Numbered from the stretch's first letter, positions 1 through 5,742 are shown. The stretch: 5,919 bases of DNA from an uncultured Clostridia bacterium (GCA_937877295.1 CALFIV010000365.1:1-5919), one strand, 5' to 3'. Translations and numbers: made by a program. The notes: a model not told the origin generated them from the letters alone.

Positions 1-35
1 GTAGGTCGCAGGTTCGAATCCTGCCAGGCGCGCCA
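1..35 (+). tRNA. tRNA, 3' part only (isoacceptor not determined; Arg possible)
   Basis: The window starts inside a tRNA gene. Positions 3-7 (AGGTC) fit a five-base class I variable loop. Positions 8-12 and 20-24 (GCAGG/CCTGC) form a perfect T stem around the loop TTCGAAT. Positions 25-31 are the 3' acceptor strand, which implies a 5' strand of GCGCCTG. G32 is the discriminator base, and CCA at 33-35 is encoded in the DNA. The anticodon lies outside the window, so identity cannot be read. The variable loop and T arm resemble bacterial tRNA-Arg genes, but this is only a resemblance. Confidence 0.93.
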
Positions 36-37
36 CG

Positions 38-77
38 TCGTCGCAAGTCTCGTTTGACTTGCGACGATTTCTTTATT
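38..77 (+). terminator. intrinsic terminator of the tRNA transcript
   Basis: A perfect 12-bp stem (38-49 with 56-67, arm TCGTCGCAAGTC) encloses a six-base loop and is followed by a T-rich tract (TTTCTTTATT). It begins three bases after the tRNA CCA end, so it most likely terminates the tRNA transcript. Confidence 0.88.
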
Positions 78-102
78 CCATCAATCAATCATCACATCGT
101 AT

Positions 103-270
103 ATGCTCGACTTGCTCCTCCTTTCCGTAAACGATCTCGCTTGCTGCGGCTGCTTTGCGGCGGGCGATTGCACGGGTTGCCCCCATCAGCTGACCAAGGC
201 GGTCGGCGAGGGCAACGTTGCAGCACACAGCACTGTCGCATACCTTGCAGAACAGGAAAAGCAATCATGA
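103..270 (+). pseudogene. 3' remnant of a thioredoxin-reductase-like flavoprotein gene
   Basis: The frame ending at TGA 268-270 encodes 55 residues from ATG 103. From about codon 16 onward it reads GCFAAGDCTG, then LTKAVGEGNVAAHS. This is the C-terminal signature of thioredoxin reductase and related NAD(P)H/FAD oxidoreductases: the GDC segment contacts FAD, and the helix after it closes the FAD site. The first 15 or so residues (MLDLLLLSVNDLACC) do not look like the family, and the N-terminal FAD Rossmann motif, the NAD(P)H domain and the CxxC redox centre are all absent. A full-length family member has roughly 300 residues. No ribosome binding site precedes ATG 103. I infer a deletion scar that left only the gene's 3' end, still followed by its terminator nine bases on. 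A functional small protein is possible but less likely. Confidence 0.75.
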
Positions 271-279
271 ATGAGTATT

Positions 280-308
280 GCCTCCGACGAAGCGACGGAG
301 GCGTTTTT
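280..308 (+). terminator. intrinsic terminator after the flavoprotein remnant
   Basis: A 7-bp GC-rich stem (GCCTCCG 280-286 with CGGAGGC 296-302) is followed by GTTTTT. It starts nine bases after the stop codon of the thioredoxin-reductase-like remnant and probably served the original gene. It also insulates the downstream promoter. Confidence 0.8.
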
Positions 309-352
309 CATGACAGAATCGATCAGAAAACAGACCAATCGAGACAAGTCGA

Positions 353-381
353 TTGACGAATCGGCCCGAAAAAGATAAAAT
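353..381 (+). promoter_or_regulatory. sigma70/SigA-type promoter for the cysteine desulfidase gene
   Basis: TTGACG (353-358) and TAAAAT (376-381) are separated by exactly 17 bases, each one mismatch from consensus. The predicted transcript starts near 388, which leaves a leader of about 23 bases before the ATG at 411. No operator or riboswitch is evident in this short leader. Confidence 0.8.
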
Positions 382-410
382 ATCATTGATTAAGGCATAG
401 GAGGCACGAT

Positions 411-1703
411 ATGCAAAAATCCGATCCCAGATACCAACAGTTTATTCGCATTCTGCATGAAGAACTGCGTCCGGCAATGGGCTGTACAGAGCCGATTGCG
501 ATCGCGTATGCGGCGGCAAAGGCGAGGGAAACGCTTGGCGTTCTGCCGGATAAACTTCTGATTGAGGTTTCCGGAAACATCATCAAAAATGTCAAAAGCG
601 TAGTTGTGCCGCATACCGGAGGGCTTCGCGGTATCCCGGCGGCAGCAGTCGCTGGCATTGTGGCGGGAGACGCAAATGCGGAACTTGAGGTACTCTCGAA
701 CGTTACGAAAGAACAGATCGAGGCGATGGCGGACTATCTCGAACGGACGCCCATCGAGGTCCGATACGCCGATACCGAACATATCTTCGACATCATGATT
801 ACTGCTTACGGCGGCGTGGACGAGTCATTCGTGCGCATCGTCGATTTCCATACCAATCTCGTTACCGTTCGCAAAAATCTGGACATGCTTCTGGATCGGA
901 AGGTCGAGCAATCCAATGAAACGCTGACCGACCGGACATGCCTGACCGTCGAGGGTATTGTTGATTTCGCGGATTCGGTCAACCCAAAAGACGTGCAGGA
1001 CGTGCTCGAACGTCAGATTGCCTACAATATGGCGATCGCAGAGGAGGGCTTAAAAGGCAATTACGGCGCAAATATCGGCAAGACGGTCTTGCGCGGCAGA
1101 GAATACGACATCAATTATAAAATGCGTGCGTGGGCGGCAGCGGGCAGCGACGCGCGTATGAACGGCTGCGAGCTTCCGGTCGTCATCAACTCGGGCAGCG
1201 GAAATCAGGGCATTACGGCGTCCGTACCGGTTATCGTCTACGCACGGGAAACCGGCAAAACGAACGAGGAGTTGCTGCGCGCGCTGTGCGTGTCAAACCT
1301 TATCACTACGCATCTGAAAACCGGCATCGGAAGACTGTCCGCCTATTGCGGCGCAGTCAGCGCGGGCGTCGGCGCAGGCGCGGGGCTCGCTTACTTAAAG
1401 GGCGGGCGGTTCGATATGATCGCGCACACCGTCGTCAATGCGGTAGCGGTCACGTCGGGCATTATCTGCGACGGCGCGAAAGCGAGCTGCGCGGCAAAGA
1501 TCGCGGCGGCGGTTGATGCAGGGCTCTTGGGACTTGCCATGTATGAGGACGGCAATCAGTTCTTCGGCGGCGACGGCATCGTGAAAACCGGTGTTGAAAA
1601 TACGATTTGCTGCGTCGGCAAGGTCGCACGGTTCGGAATGCAGGAAACAGACAAAGAAATCATCCGGTTGATGCTGGACATGGAAGAGCCTTACGCCAAC
1701 TGA
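411..1703 (+). CDS. cyuA: L-cysteine desulfidase, CyuA/UPF0597 (iron-sulfur serine dehydratase-alpha-like) family
   Basis: Predicted cytoplasmic [4Fe-4S] enzyme of 430 residues that breaks L-cysteine into pyruvate, ammonia and sulfide. This is the reaction known for the archaeal family member, and the E. coli homologue was formerly yhaM. The N-terminal MGCTEP motif holds C25, the proposed active-site cysteine. C313, C353 and C360 have the 40- and 7-residue spacing I recall for the archaeal cluster ligands, inside glycine-rich segments (GRLSAYCGAVSAGVGAGAG; CDGAKASC). SGSGNQG (261-267) is also typical. Length matches full-length family members. AGGAGG at 399-404 sits six bases before the ATG, which fixes the start. 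The gene has its own promoter and terminator, so it appears monocistronic. No cysteine transporter (CyuP/YhaO type) is adjacent, unlike in E. coli. Activity on serine or another amino acid cannot be excluded. Confidence 0.92.
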   Translation: MQKSDPRYQQFIRILHEELRPAMGCTEPIAIAYAAAKARETLGVLPDKLLIEVSGNIIKNVKSVVVPHTGGLRGIPAAAVAGIVAGDANAELEVLSNVTKEQIEAMADYLERTPIEVRYADTEHIFDIMITAYGGVDESFVRIVDFHTNLVTVRKNLDMLLDRKVEQSNETLTDRTCLTVEGIVDFADSVNPKDVQDVLERQIAYNMAIAEEGLKGNYGANIGKTVLRGREYDINYKMRAWAAAGSDARMNGCELPVVINSGSGNQGITASVPVIVYARETGKTNEELLRALCVSNLITTHLKTGIGRLSAYCGAVSAGVGAGAGLAYLKGGRFDMIAHTVVNAVAVTSGIICDGAKASCAAKIAAAVDAGLLGLAMYEDGNQFFGGDGIVKTGVENTICCVGKVARFGMQETDKEIIRLMLDMEEPYAN

Positions 1704-1712
1704 TTTGAACCG

Positions 1713-1748
1713 AAACTGATCCGCAGTCGCGGATCAGTTTTCAATTTT
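1713..1748 (+). terminator. intrinsic terminator of the cyuA-like gene
   Basis: A perfect 12-bp stem (1713-1724 with 1729-1740, arm AAACTGATCCGC) with a four-base loop AGTC runs into TTTTCAATTTT. It starts nine bases after the stop codon and separates the desulfidase gene from the TetR-led operon. Confidence 0.9.
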
Positions 1749-1767
1749 CCAACACATTTTACCGATA

Positions 1768-1796
1768 TTGACAAACCAGATATAATATAGTACGAT
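1768..1796 (+). promoter_or_regulatory. probable promoter of the TetR-led operon
   Basis: A consensus -35 TTGACA (1768-1773) lies 17 bases before TACGAT (1791-1796), a four-of-six -10. A perfect TATAAT (1781-1786) lies inside the spacer, but it is only 7 bases from TTGACA. It would need another -35, such as TTTTAC at 1757-1762 with an 18-base spacer. Either way the start point falls at about 1793-1803, at or just before the palindrome at 1804. Confidence 0.7.
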
Positions 1797-1803
1797 TTAA
1801 AAA

Positions 1804-1829
1804 CAACATACGTTGCGTAACTAATGTTG
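1804..1829 (+). promoter_or_regulatory. interrupted palindrome, likely TetR operator
   Basis: This 26-base inverted repeat is centred between 1816 and 1817. The outer arms CAACAT (1804-1809) and ATGTTG (1824-1829) pair perfectly. The inner arms GTT (1812-1814) and AAC (1819-1821) pair as well, as does the central CG, so 10 of 13 positions are symmetric. It lies just downstream of the -10 and 17 bases before the tetR start. This is where autoregulating TetR proteins commonly bind and block transcription. Assignment to this regulator is inference from position and symmetry. Confidence 0.65.
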
Positions 1830-1845
1830 CATGAAAGGAAACCGT

Positions 1846-2475
1846 ATGCCGCCAAAGGTGAAGTTCCAAAAAGAGGAGATTGTTCGCGCTGCATTGGACG
1901 TGGTAAGGGAGAAGGGGCTTGATGCGGTCACGGCTCGTGAAGTCGCGTCGAAGCTTCATGTGTCTACTCGTCCGATTTTTACATGGTTTGCTTCGATGGA
2001 ACAATTGAAAGGCGAAGTATATGCGCTTGCAAAGGAACGGTATCGGGAATACATTGAGCGCGGGCTGCACGAACAAATTCCGTTTCTCGGCGTTTGGCAG
2101 CAGTATATCCGATTTGCAAAGGAGGAACGCGAGCTGTACAAGCTTTTATTCTTAACGAAGCCAAGCGCAGCAATCGGGAGCGCAACGGACGCTTTGCAGC
2201 TTTCGCAGGACCTCGTGCGAGAATCGCTGATGCGCATCTATCACTTAGATGCAAATACCGCTGACTGCTATTTCCGTGATCTGTGGCTGGTTGCATTCAG
2301 CTTCGGAACGCTGATTGTTACGGATGATTGTCCGTATTCGGATCAGGAAATTTTTTCCATCGGCGCGGAAATCAGTCTTTCTGTCTGCAGGGCGTTCAAG
2401 GAAATCCCGGGACTTGCAGCAAACAATTACGATCGCAATGCAGTTTTTTCGCAATTGGTGGAGGAGGCACGATGA
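1846..2475 (+). CDS. TetR/AcrR-family transcriptional regulator
   Basis: A 209-residue one-component repressor-type regulator. The N-terminal DNA-binding domain covers about residues 1-55. Its helix-turn-helix is VTAREVASKLHVSTRPIFTWF (28-48), split by the usual turn, with the recognition helix around STRPIFTWF. The rest (about 75-209) is the variable helical ligand-binding and dimerisation domain, whose effector cannot be predicted. The start is taken at ATG 1846 because AAAGGA (1834-1839) lies six bases upstream. An in-frame ATG at 1831 would add MKGNR but has no ribosome binding site and abuts the operator. As the first gene after the promoter and palindrome, it probably represses its own operon. 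Its stop overlaps the next gene's start (ATGA, 2472-2475), so translation of the two is likely coupled. Confidence 0.9.
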   Translation: MPPKVKFQKEEIVRAALDVVREKGLDAVTAREVASKLHVSTRPIFTWFASMEQLKGEVYALAKERYREYIERGLHEQIPFLGVWQQYIRFAKEERELYKLLFLTKPSAAIGSATDALQLSQDLVRESLMRIYHLDANTADCYFRDLWLVAFSFGTLIVTDDCPYSDQEIFSIGAEISLSVCRAFKEIPGLAANNYDRNAVFSQLVEEAR

Positions 2476-3023
2476 AGTATTATAAAACCATTCTGTTAAA
2501 AGACGGCAGGACCTGCACCCTGCGCAATGCGACAGAGCAGGACGGCGCAGCCGTGCTGGAAAACTTCATTTTGACGCACAGCGAAACGGACTGGCTCAGC
2601 ACGTATCCGGAGGAGATCACCTACACGGCGGAATCGGAAGCGCTGCTGATGCAGAAGAAAACGGACAGCGATGATGCAATCGAATTGGCGGCGGAGGTTG
2701 ACGGCAGGATCGTCGGCCTTTCGGGAATCGATCCGATCGGTCGGAGAATCAAGACAAGACATCGCGCCAATTTCGGGATCAGCGTCGAACGGGCATATTG
2801 GGGCTTAGGAATCGGCGATGCCATGACGAAAGCCTGTATCGAATGCGCGAAAGCGGCTGGGTACACACAGCTGGAGCTTGGCGTATACTGCGACAACACA
2901 AACGCTCGCCGTCTCTATGAAAAAAACGGATTCAAAGCGTACGGCGTGCAGCCGCGGGCATTCCGCCTGAAAGACGGAAGCTACCACGACGAGATCATTA
3001 TGGCTTTGTTTTTCGATGAATAA
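2472..3023 (+). CDS. GNAT-family N-acetyltransferase (first of four)
   Basis: A 183-residue GNAT-fold enzyme expected to move the acetyl group of acetyl-CoA to an amine of a small molecule or protein; the acceptor is unknown. The acetyl-CoA pyrophosphate loop (motif A) is seen at about 106-117 (ERAYWGLGIGDA, the GxGxG form). Motif B follows at about 142-154 (NTNARRLYEKNGF), a hallmark of the fold. The preceding strand (FGISVE) matches the usual beta-4. ATG 2472 is chosen because AGGAGG (2462-2467) is four bases upstream, although the frame is open further upstream inside tetR. The 4-base overlap with tetR suggests translational coupling. Length is normal for a complete GNAT protein, and no residue loss is evident. 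Confidence 0.9.
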   Translation: MKYYKTILLKDGRTCTLRNATEQDGAAVLENFILTHSETDWLSTYPEEITYTAESEALLMQKKTDSDDAIELAAEVDGRIVGLSGIDPIGRRIKTRHRANFGISVERAYWGLGIGDAMTKACIECAKAAGYTQLELGVYCDNTNARRLYEKNGFKAYGVQPRAFRLKDGSYHDEIIMALFFDE

Positions 3024-3029
3024 CAGAAT

Positions 3030-3506
3030 ATGCAACAACACACAGACGCCAGCAGGAACAGAATAATTGACGACGAGATCACACTGATCCCGTACTATCC
3101 CAACAGCGAAGTTGCGCTTGCGTGGTATCAGGACTTGGATGTATGCAAGCAGGTGGACAACATCGATCATGTATATGATCTTGCGCTTCTCGAGCGAATG
3201 TACACCTATCTGAGCACGCACGGCGATTGTTACTATATCGCGTATCGGGGAACGTTGGTCGGCGACGTCTCGCTGCGTGATAATGCGGAGATCTCCATCG
3301 TAGTCTGTAAGGAATATCAAAACCTGCACATCGGACGCAGATGCGTTCTGGATATGCTGAAGCTTGCAAGAGAAAAAGGCTTTCGGGAGGTCAAGGCAAA
3401 TATCTACTCGTTTAACACGCAAAGCCAAAGAATGTTTGAATCGGTCGGTTTTATGCGCGTTACAGACGAATGGTATCAATGCAAGACCGGAAAGGACGAA
3501 GCATGA
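3030..3506 (+). CDS. GNAT-family N-acetyltransferase (second of four)
   Basis: A predicted acetyltransferase of 158 residues with unknown acceptor. The central strand ISIVVCKEYQ leads into motif A at about 96-110 (NLHIGRRCVLDML). The C-terminal part has the NTQSQRMFESVGF element (129-141) that packs against acetyl-CoA in GNAT proteins. It starts six bases after the previous GNAT stop. ATG 3030 has no convincing Shine-Dalgarno sequence, so translation may depend on ribosomes finishing the upstream gene. The first conserved-looking segment (DEITLIPYYP) begins near residue 15. AGGA at 3054-3057 could therefore serve a non-ATG start such as ATT 3066, which would remove 12 residues. The stop overlaps the next start by four bases (ATGA, 3503-3506). 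Confidence 0.85.
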   Translation: MQQHTDASRNRIIDDEITLIPYYPNSEVALAWYQDLDVCKQVDNIDHVYDLALLERMYTYLSTHGDCYYIAYRGTLVGDVSLRDNAEISIVVCKEYQNLHIGRRCVLDMLKLAREKGFREVKANIYSFNTQSQRMFESVGFMRVTDEWYQCKTGKDEA

Positions 3507-3937
3507 CGGAACAGATTGAAATCAGAGAAGAACGGATCAGCGCCGGGGAATACATTGCGTTTTTGAAGCGAACGGATCTGGGATCGCAATACTCGAGGGA
3601 ACGTTTTTCCGAGCGCATCGAAACGCTCGTCAAAAACACGTCGATCAGCCTCATTGCGCGGAATGAATCGGGGATGATTGTCGGTGTCCTCTTTCGGGAT
3701 CACGGACTTTGCATATTGGCTGTTTTTGACCGATCTCGGGATAGACAGAGCATATGAGCGTCAAGGAATCGGTAAGCGCCTGATGCAAAAGCGCTGGAGG
3801 TCGCAGGCGGCGAAAAAAACATTGCAGTCTATTTGGTGGCGAACGATAAAGCCGTGCCGTTTTACGAAAAACTCGGCATGGAACGATCGCATGAAGTTAT
3901 GCAGTACAATCATATCGTTTGGACGGATTTACGGTAA
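3503..3937 (+). pseudogene. GNAT-family N-acetyltransferase (third of four), broken by two compensating frameshifts
   Basis: The frame from ATG 3503 (AAAGGA at 3491-3496, six bases upstream) encodes a GNAT N-terminus up to GMIVGVLF. It then runs into TGA at 3755-3757. GNAT sequence continues one frame over from 3696 (GITDFAYWLFLTDLG) and includes the acetyl-CoA loop ERQGIGKRLM. At about 3791 it returns to the original frame (ALEVAGGEKN, then NDKAVPFYEKLGM) and ends at TAA 3935-3937. Ignoring an extra C at 3695 and restoring one missing G near 3791 gives an intact protein of about 144 residues, normal for the family. As written, the product is 84 residues without the cofactor loop. Options are a pseudogene, two sequence errors, or recoding. 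The gene's placement in the operon is otherwise normal. Confidence 0.88.
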
Positions 3938-3951
3938 AATGAGGAAAGGAT

Positions 3952-4578
3952 ATGAGCATCGTTATTCGCAGAGAAACGGAAGCCGATTATCGCGCTGTGG
4001 AACATCTGGTACGGGAATCGTTTTGGAACGAATATCGCCCGGGATGCTTGGAGCATTTTGTGCTTCACCGCTTCCGAGACGATCCGGCGTTCGTCAAGGA
4101 ACTCGATTTCGTCATGGAAAAGGATGGCGAGATCATAGGGCAGAATATGTTCGTTCGCGCAGAAATCCGCGCCGACGACGGCAGAGAGATACCGATTTTG
4201 ACAATGGGATCGATCGGAATCGCGCCGAAATATAAGCGGCAGGGCTACGGAAAGCGGCTTTTGGATGATTCACTTGAGCAGGCGGCAAAGCTTGGTTTCG
4301 GCGCGCTGTGCTTTGAGGGGAACATCGGATTCTACGGGAAAAGCGGGTTCACCTACGCAAGCACATTCGGCATTCGATATCATGACTTACCGGAGGGCGC
4401 AGATGCTTCATTCTTTCTGTGCAGGGAATTGATTCCCGGTTATCTAAACGGCGTTACCGGCGTGTATGCGCCGCCGGATGGGTATTTTGTCGCGGAGCGT
4501 GAGCCGGAGGCGTTTGCGGCGTTTGACTCAACGTTCCCACCGAAGGAAAAACTGCGCTTGCCAGGACAGTTGTTTTGA
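3952..4578 (+). CDS. GNAT-family N-acetyltransferase (fourth of four), YhbS-like
   Basis: A 208-residue predicted acetyltransferase. The N-terminal GNAT domain covers about residues 1-135. It has beta-strand core KELDFVMEKDGEIIGQNM, then GSIGIAPKYKRQGYGKRLL, where R96-Q97-G98-Y99-G100-K101 is the textbook acetyl-CoA loop (Q/RxxGxG/A). NIGFYGKSGF (124-133) is the motif B end. The C-terminal 70 residues resemble the extension seen in YhbS-like (COG3153-type) proteins, whose substrates are poorly known. GAGGA (3941-3945) lies six bases before the ATG. It starts 14 bases after the broken GNAT and ends one base before the kinase gene, so it belongs to the same operon. Unlike the preceding GNAT, it is intact. 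Confidence 0.88.
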   Translation: MSIVIRRETEADYRAVEHLVRESFWNEYRPGCLEHFVLHRFRDDPAFVKELDFVMEKDGEIIGQNMFVRAEIRADDGREIPILTMGSIGIAPKYKRQGYGKRLLDDSLEQAAKLGFGALCFEGNIGFYGKSGFTYASTFGIRYHDLPEGADASFFLCRELIPGYLNGVTGVYAPPDGYFVAEREPEAFAAFDSTFPPKEKLRLPGQLF

Positions 4579-4579
4579 G

Positions 4580-5080
4580 ATGGAAGCAATGACGGTCAAC
4601 GGAATCGAATATGAAATACAGAGACTGCTTGGCCGCGGAAAGGGCGGATACTCGTATCTGGCACAAGCCGGCGAACAACCGGTCGTTCTGAAGCAGATTC
4701 ATCATGAGCCCTGCGCCTATTATGCATTCGGCAACAAAATCGAAGCGGAACGGCGCGACTATCTGCGTCTGCGGCAAGCGGGGATACGAATGCCGCAGAT
4801 GCTCGACATTGATCTCGAAGCGGAGCGCATTGTCAAAGCGTATGTCGAAGGTCCGACGATTTCCGAGCTTCTTGCACAAGGCGTTTCCGTTGAGCCGTAT
4901 CTGCCGCAAATCAAGGAAATGGCAGAGCTTGCAAAACGCGCTGGGCTGAACATTGATTATTATCCGACAAACTTCGTCGTTCATAACGGCTTTCTGTATT
5001 ATGTCGATTATGAATGCAATGATTATAGGGAGGAATGGAGTTTTGAAACATGGGGGAGCAAGTATTGGAAGCTGACATGA
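4580..5080 (+). CDS. minimal eukaryotic-like protein kinase/phosphotransferase
   Basis: A 166-residue kinase-fold protein, far shorter than the roughly 250-residue Hanks kinases. The glycine-rich loop GRGKGG is at 18-23. The ATP-anchoring lysine is probably K38 (VVLKQI), and E57 is a candidate helix-C partner. A catalytic loop of the D-x4-N form is at D126-N131 (IDYYPTN), with the usual HRD histidine replaced by Asn or Ile. The metal-binding aspartate is probably D143 (YVDYECN), in place of DFG. The lower C-lobe after this point is almost absent. The substrate could be a protein or a small molecule such as an aminoglycoside-like compound. ATG 4580 follows the previous stop by one base, suggesting reinitiation. 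An in-frame ATG at 4589, preceded by GGAAG, is an alternative. The stop overlaps the next start (ATGA, 5077-5080). Confidence 0.82.
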   Translation: MEAMTVNGIEYEIQRLLGRGKGGYSYLAQAGEQPVVLKQIHHEPCAYYAFGNKIEAERRDYLRLRQAGIRMPQMLDIDLEAERIVKAYVEGPTISELLAQGVSVEPYLPQIKEMAELAKRAGLNIDYYPTNFVVHNGFLYYVDYECNDYREEWSFETWGSKYWKLT

Positions 5081-5742
5081 GTTACCGTGTCGTCGACCCG
5101 TACACCTACTATCGCAAAGACGCGTTTCGCCATTTCACAGAGGATTGCAAATGCTCAGTAACCATGACGGCGCGGCTGGATGTAACCGATCTTGTCTCGT
5201 ACTCGCGCAACGCAGGAACTAAGTTTTATCTCAACTTTCTGTATCTGCTTACAAAAGCGTTGAATTCCCGAGACGATTGCAAAATAGGGTATCTTTAGGA
5301 GTCCAAAGAATTGATTTGCTACAATGTGATCCATCCGATGCAGTATGTCTTTCATCCGGATACGGAGACCTGCACGCCGGTATATTCGGTGTACAGTGAG
5401 GATTACGACCAATTCTATCGCAATGCAGCAGCAGATCTCGAACGCGCAAAACGAGTGCGGGACGGTATCCTGCACGATCCGACTCACCCGAATTGGTTTG
5501 ACGCTTCGTTTCTCCCATGGCTCAGTTACGATGCGCTGCACATCGAATTGCCGGACGGGTTTCTGTACTTAGCGCCGATCATCAATTGGGGCAAGTACCG
5601 TGAAGAAAACGGCAGACTTATGATGCCGATGAGCGTGCGATTAAATCATGCGATTGCAGACGGATTCACTATTGCAAAAGTGTTTGAATTGTTGCAGAAT
5701 GAAACCAACAGATTCGTTAAAGAAAGGAGTATTGATCCATGA
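5077..5742 (+). pseudogene. chloramphenicol-acetyltransferase-fold (CatA-like) protein split by an in-frame TAG
   Basis: Read through one stop, this 221-codon frame is a complete CAT-fold O-acetyltransferase, close to the roughly 215-220 residues of CatA enzymes. The N-terminal part (TYYRKDAFRHF, then KFYLNFLYLLTKALNS) matches the CAT start. The C-terminal part has SFLPWLSYD (144-152) and the catalytic LNHAIADG, with H191 as general base and D195-G196 completing HxxxDG. Codon 74 (5296-5298) is TAG between GYL and ESKELICY. It probably replaces a tryptophan TGG by one G-to-A change. No frame change occurs across the stop. Termination yields a 73-residue fragment without the catalytic histidine. 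GGAA (5067-5070) six bases upstream and the overlap with the kinase stop favour ATG 5077 over ATG 5050. Chloramphenicol itself is not necessarily the substrate. Confidence 0.87.
5297..5311 (+). promoter_or_regulatory. possible internal reinitiation site inside the split CAT-like gene
   Basis: AGGAG (5297-5301) overlaps the premature TAG (5296-5298) and lies nine bases before an in-frame TTG at 5311. The codons from there to 5742 would give a 143-residue C-terminal polypeptide with the catalytic HxxxDG but without the N-terminal 78 codons. Whether ribosomes use it is unknown. If the original codon was TGG, the same mutation that made the stop also made the A of AGGAG. Confidence 0.35.

Noticed and set aside
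1..35. tRNA 3' end as an attachment site for an integrated element
   Set aside because: I saw no second copy of the T-arm/acceptor sequence and no integrase gene in the window, so an attachment site cannot be claimed here.
54..356. 100-codon plus-strand frame across the left intergenic region
   Set aside because: It starts inside the terminator hairpin and crosses a second terminator. The overlapping frame ending at 270 carries the thioredoxin-reductase-like signature, so this one is a shadow.
1768..1786. TTGACA paired with the perfect TATAAT at 1781
   Set aside because: The spacer is only 7 bases, far from the 16-18 needed. TACGAT at 1791 has the right spacing for this -35.
399..2473. Twelve-base repeat AGGAGGCACGAT at 399-410 and 2462-2473
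   Set aside because: Both copies are ribosome binding sites just before a start codon. A shared optimal translation-initiation context is a sufficient explanation and no mobile repeat is implied.
2805..3479. Long minus-strand open frame of 224 codons antisense to two GNAT genes
   Set aside because: It is the complement of two well-supported GNAT genes, shows no recognisable family, and crosses their junction. It is a by-product of their codon pattern.
3678..4235. 185-codon frame spanning the third and fourth GNAT genes
   Set aside because: Only about 3696-3790 is meaningful, as the displaced middle of the third GNAT. The rest is out-of-frame reading of the third and fourth GNAT genes.
4454..4984. 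Minus-strand open frame of 176 codons antisense to the kinase gene
   Set aside because: No family resemblance, and the plus strand carries clear kinase motifs over the same bases.
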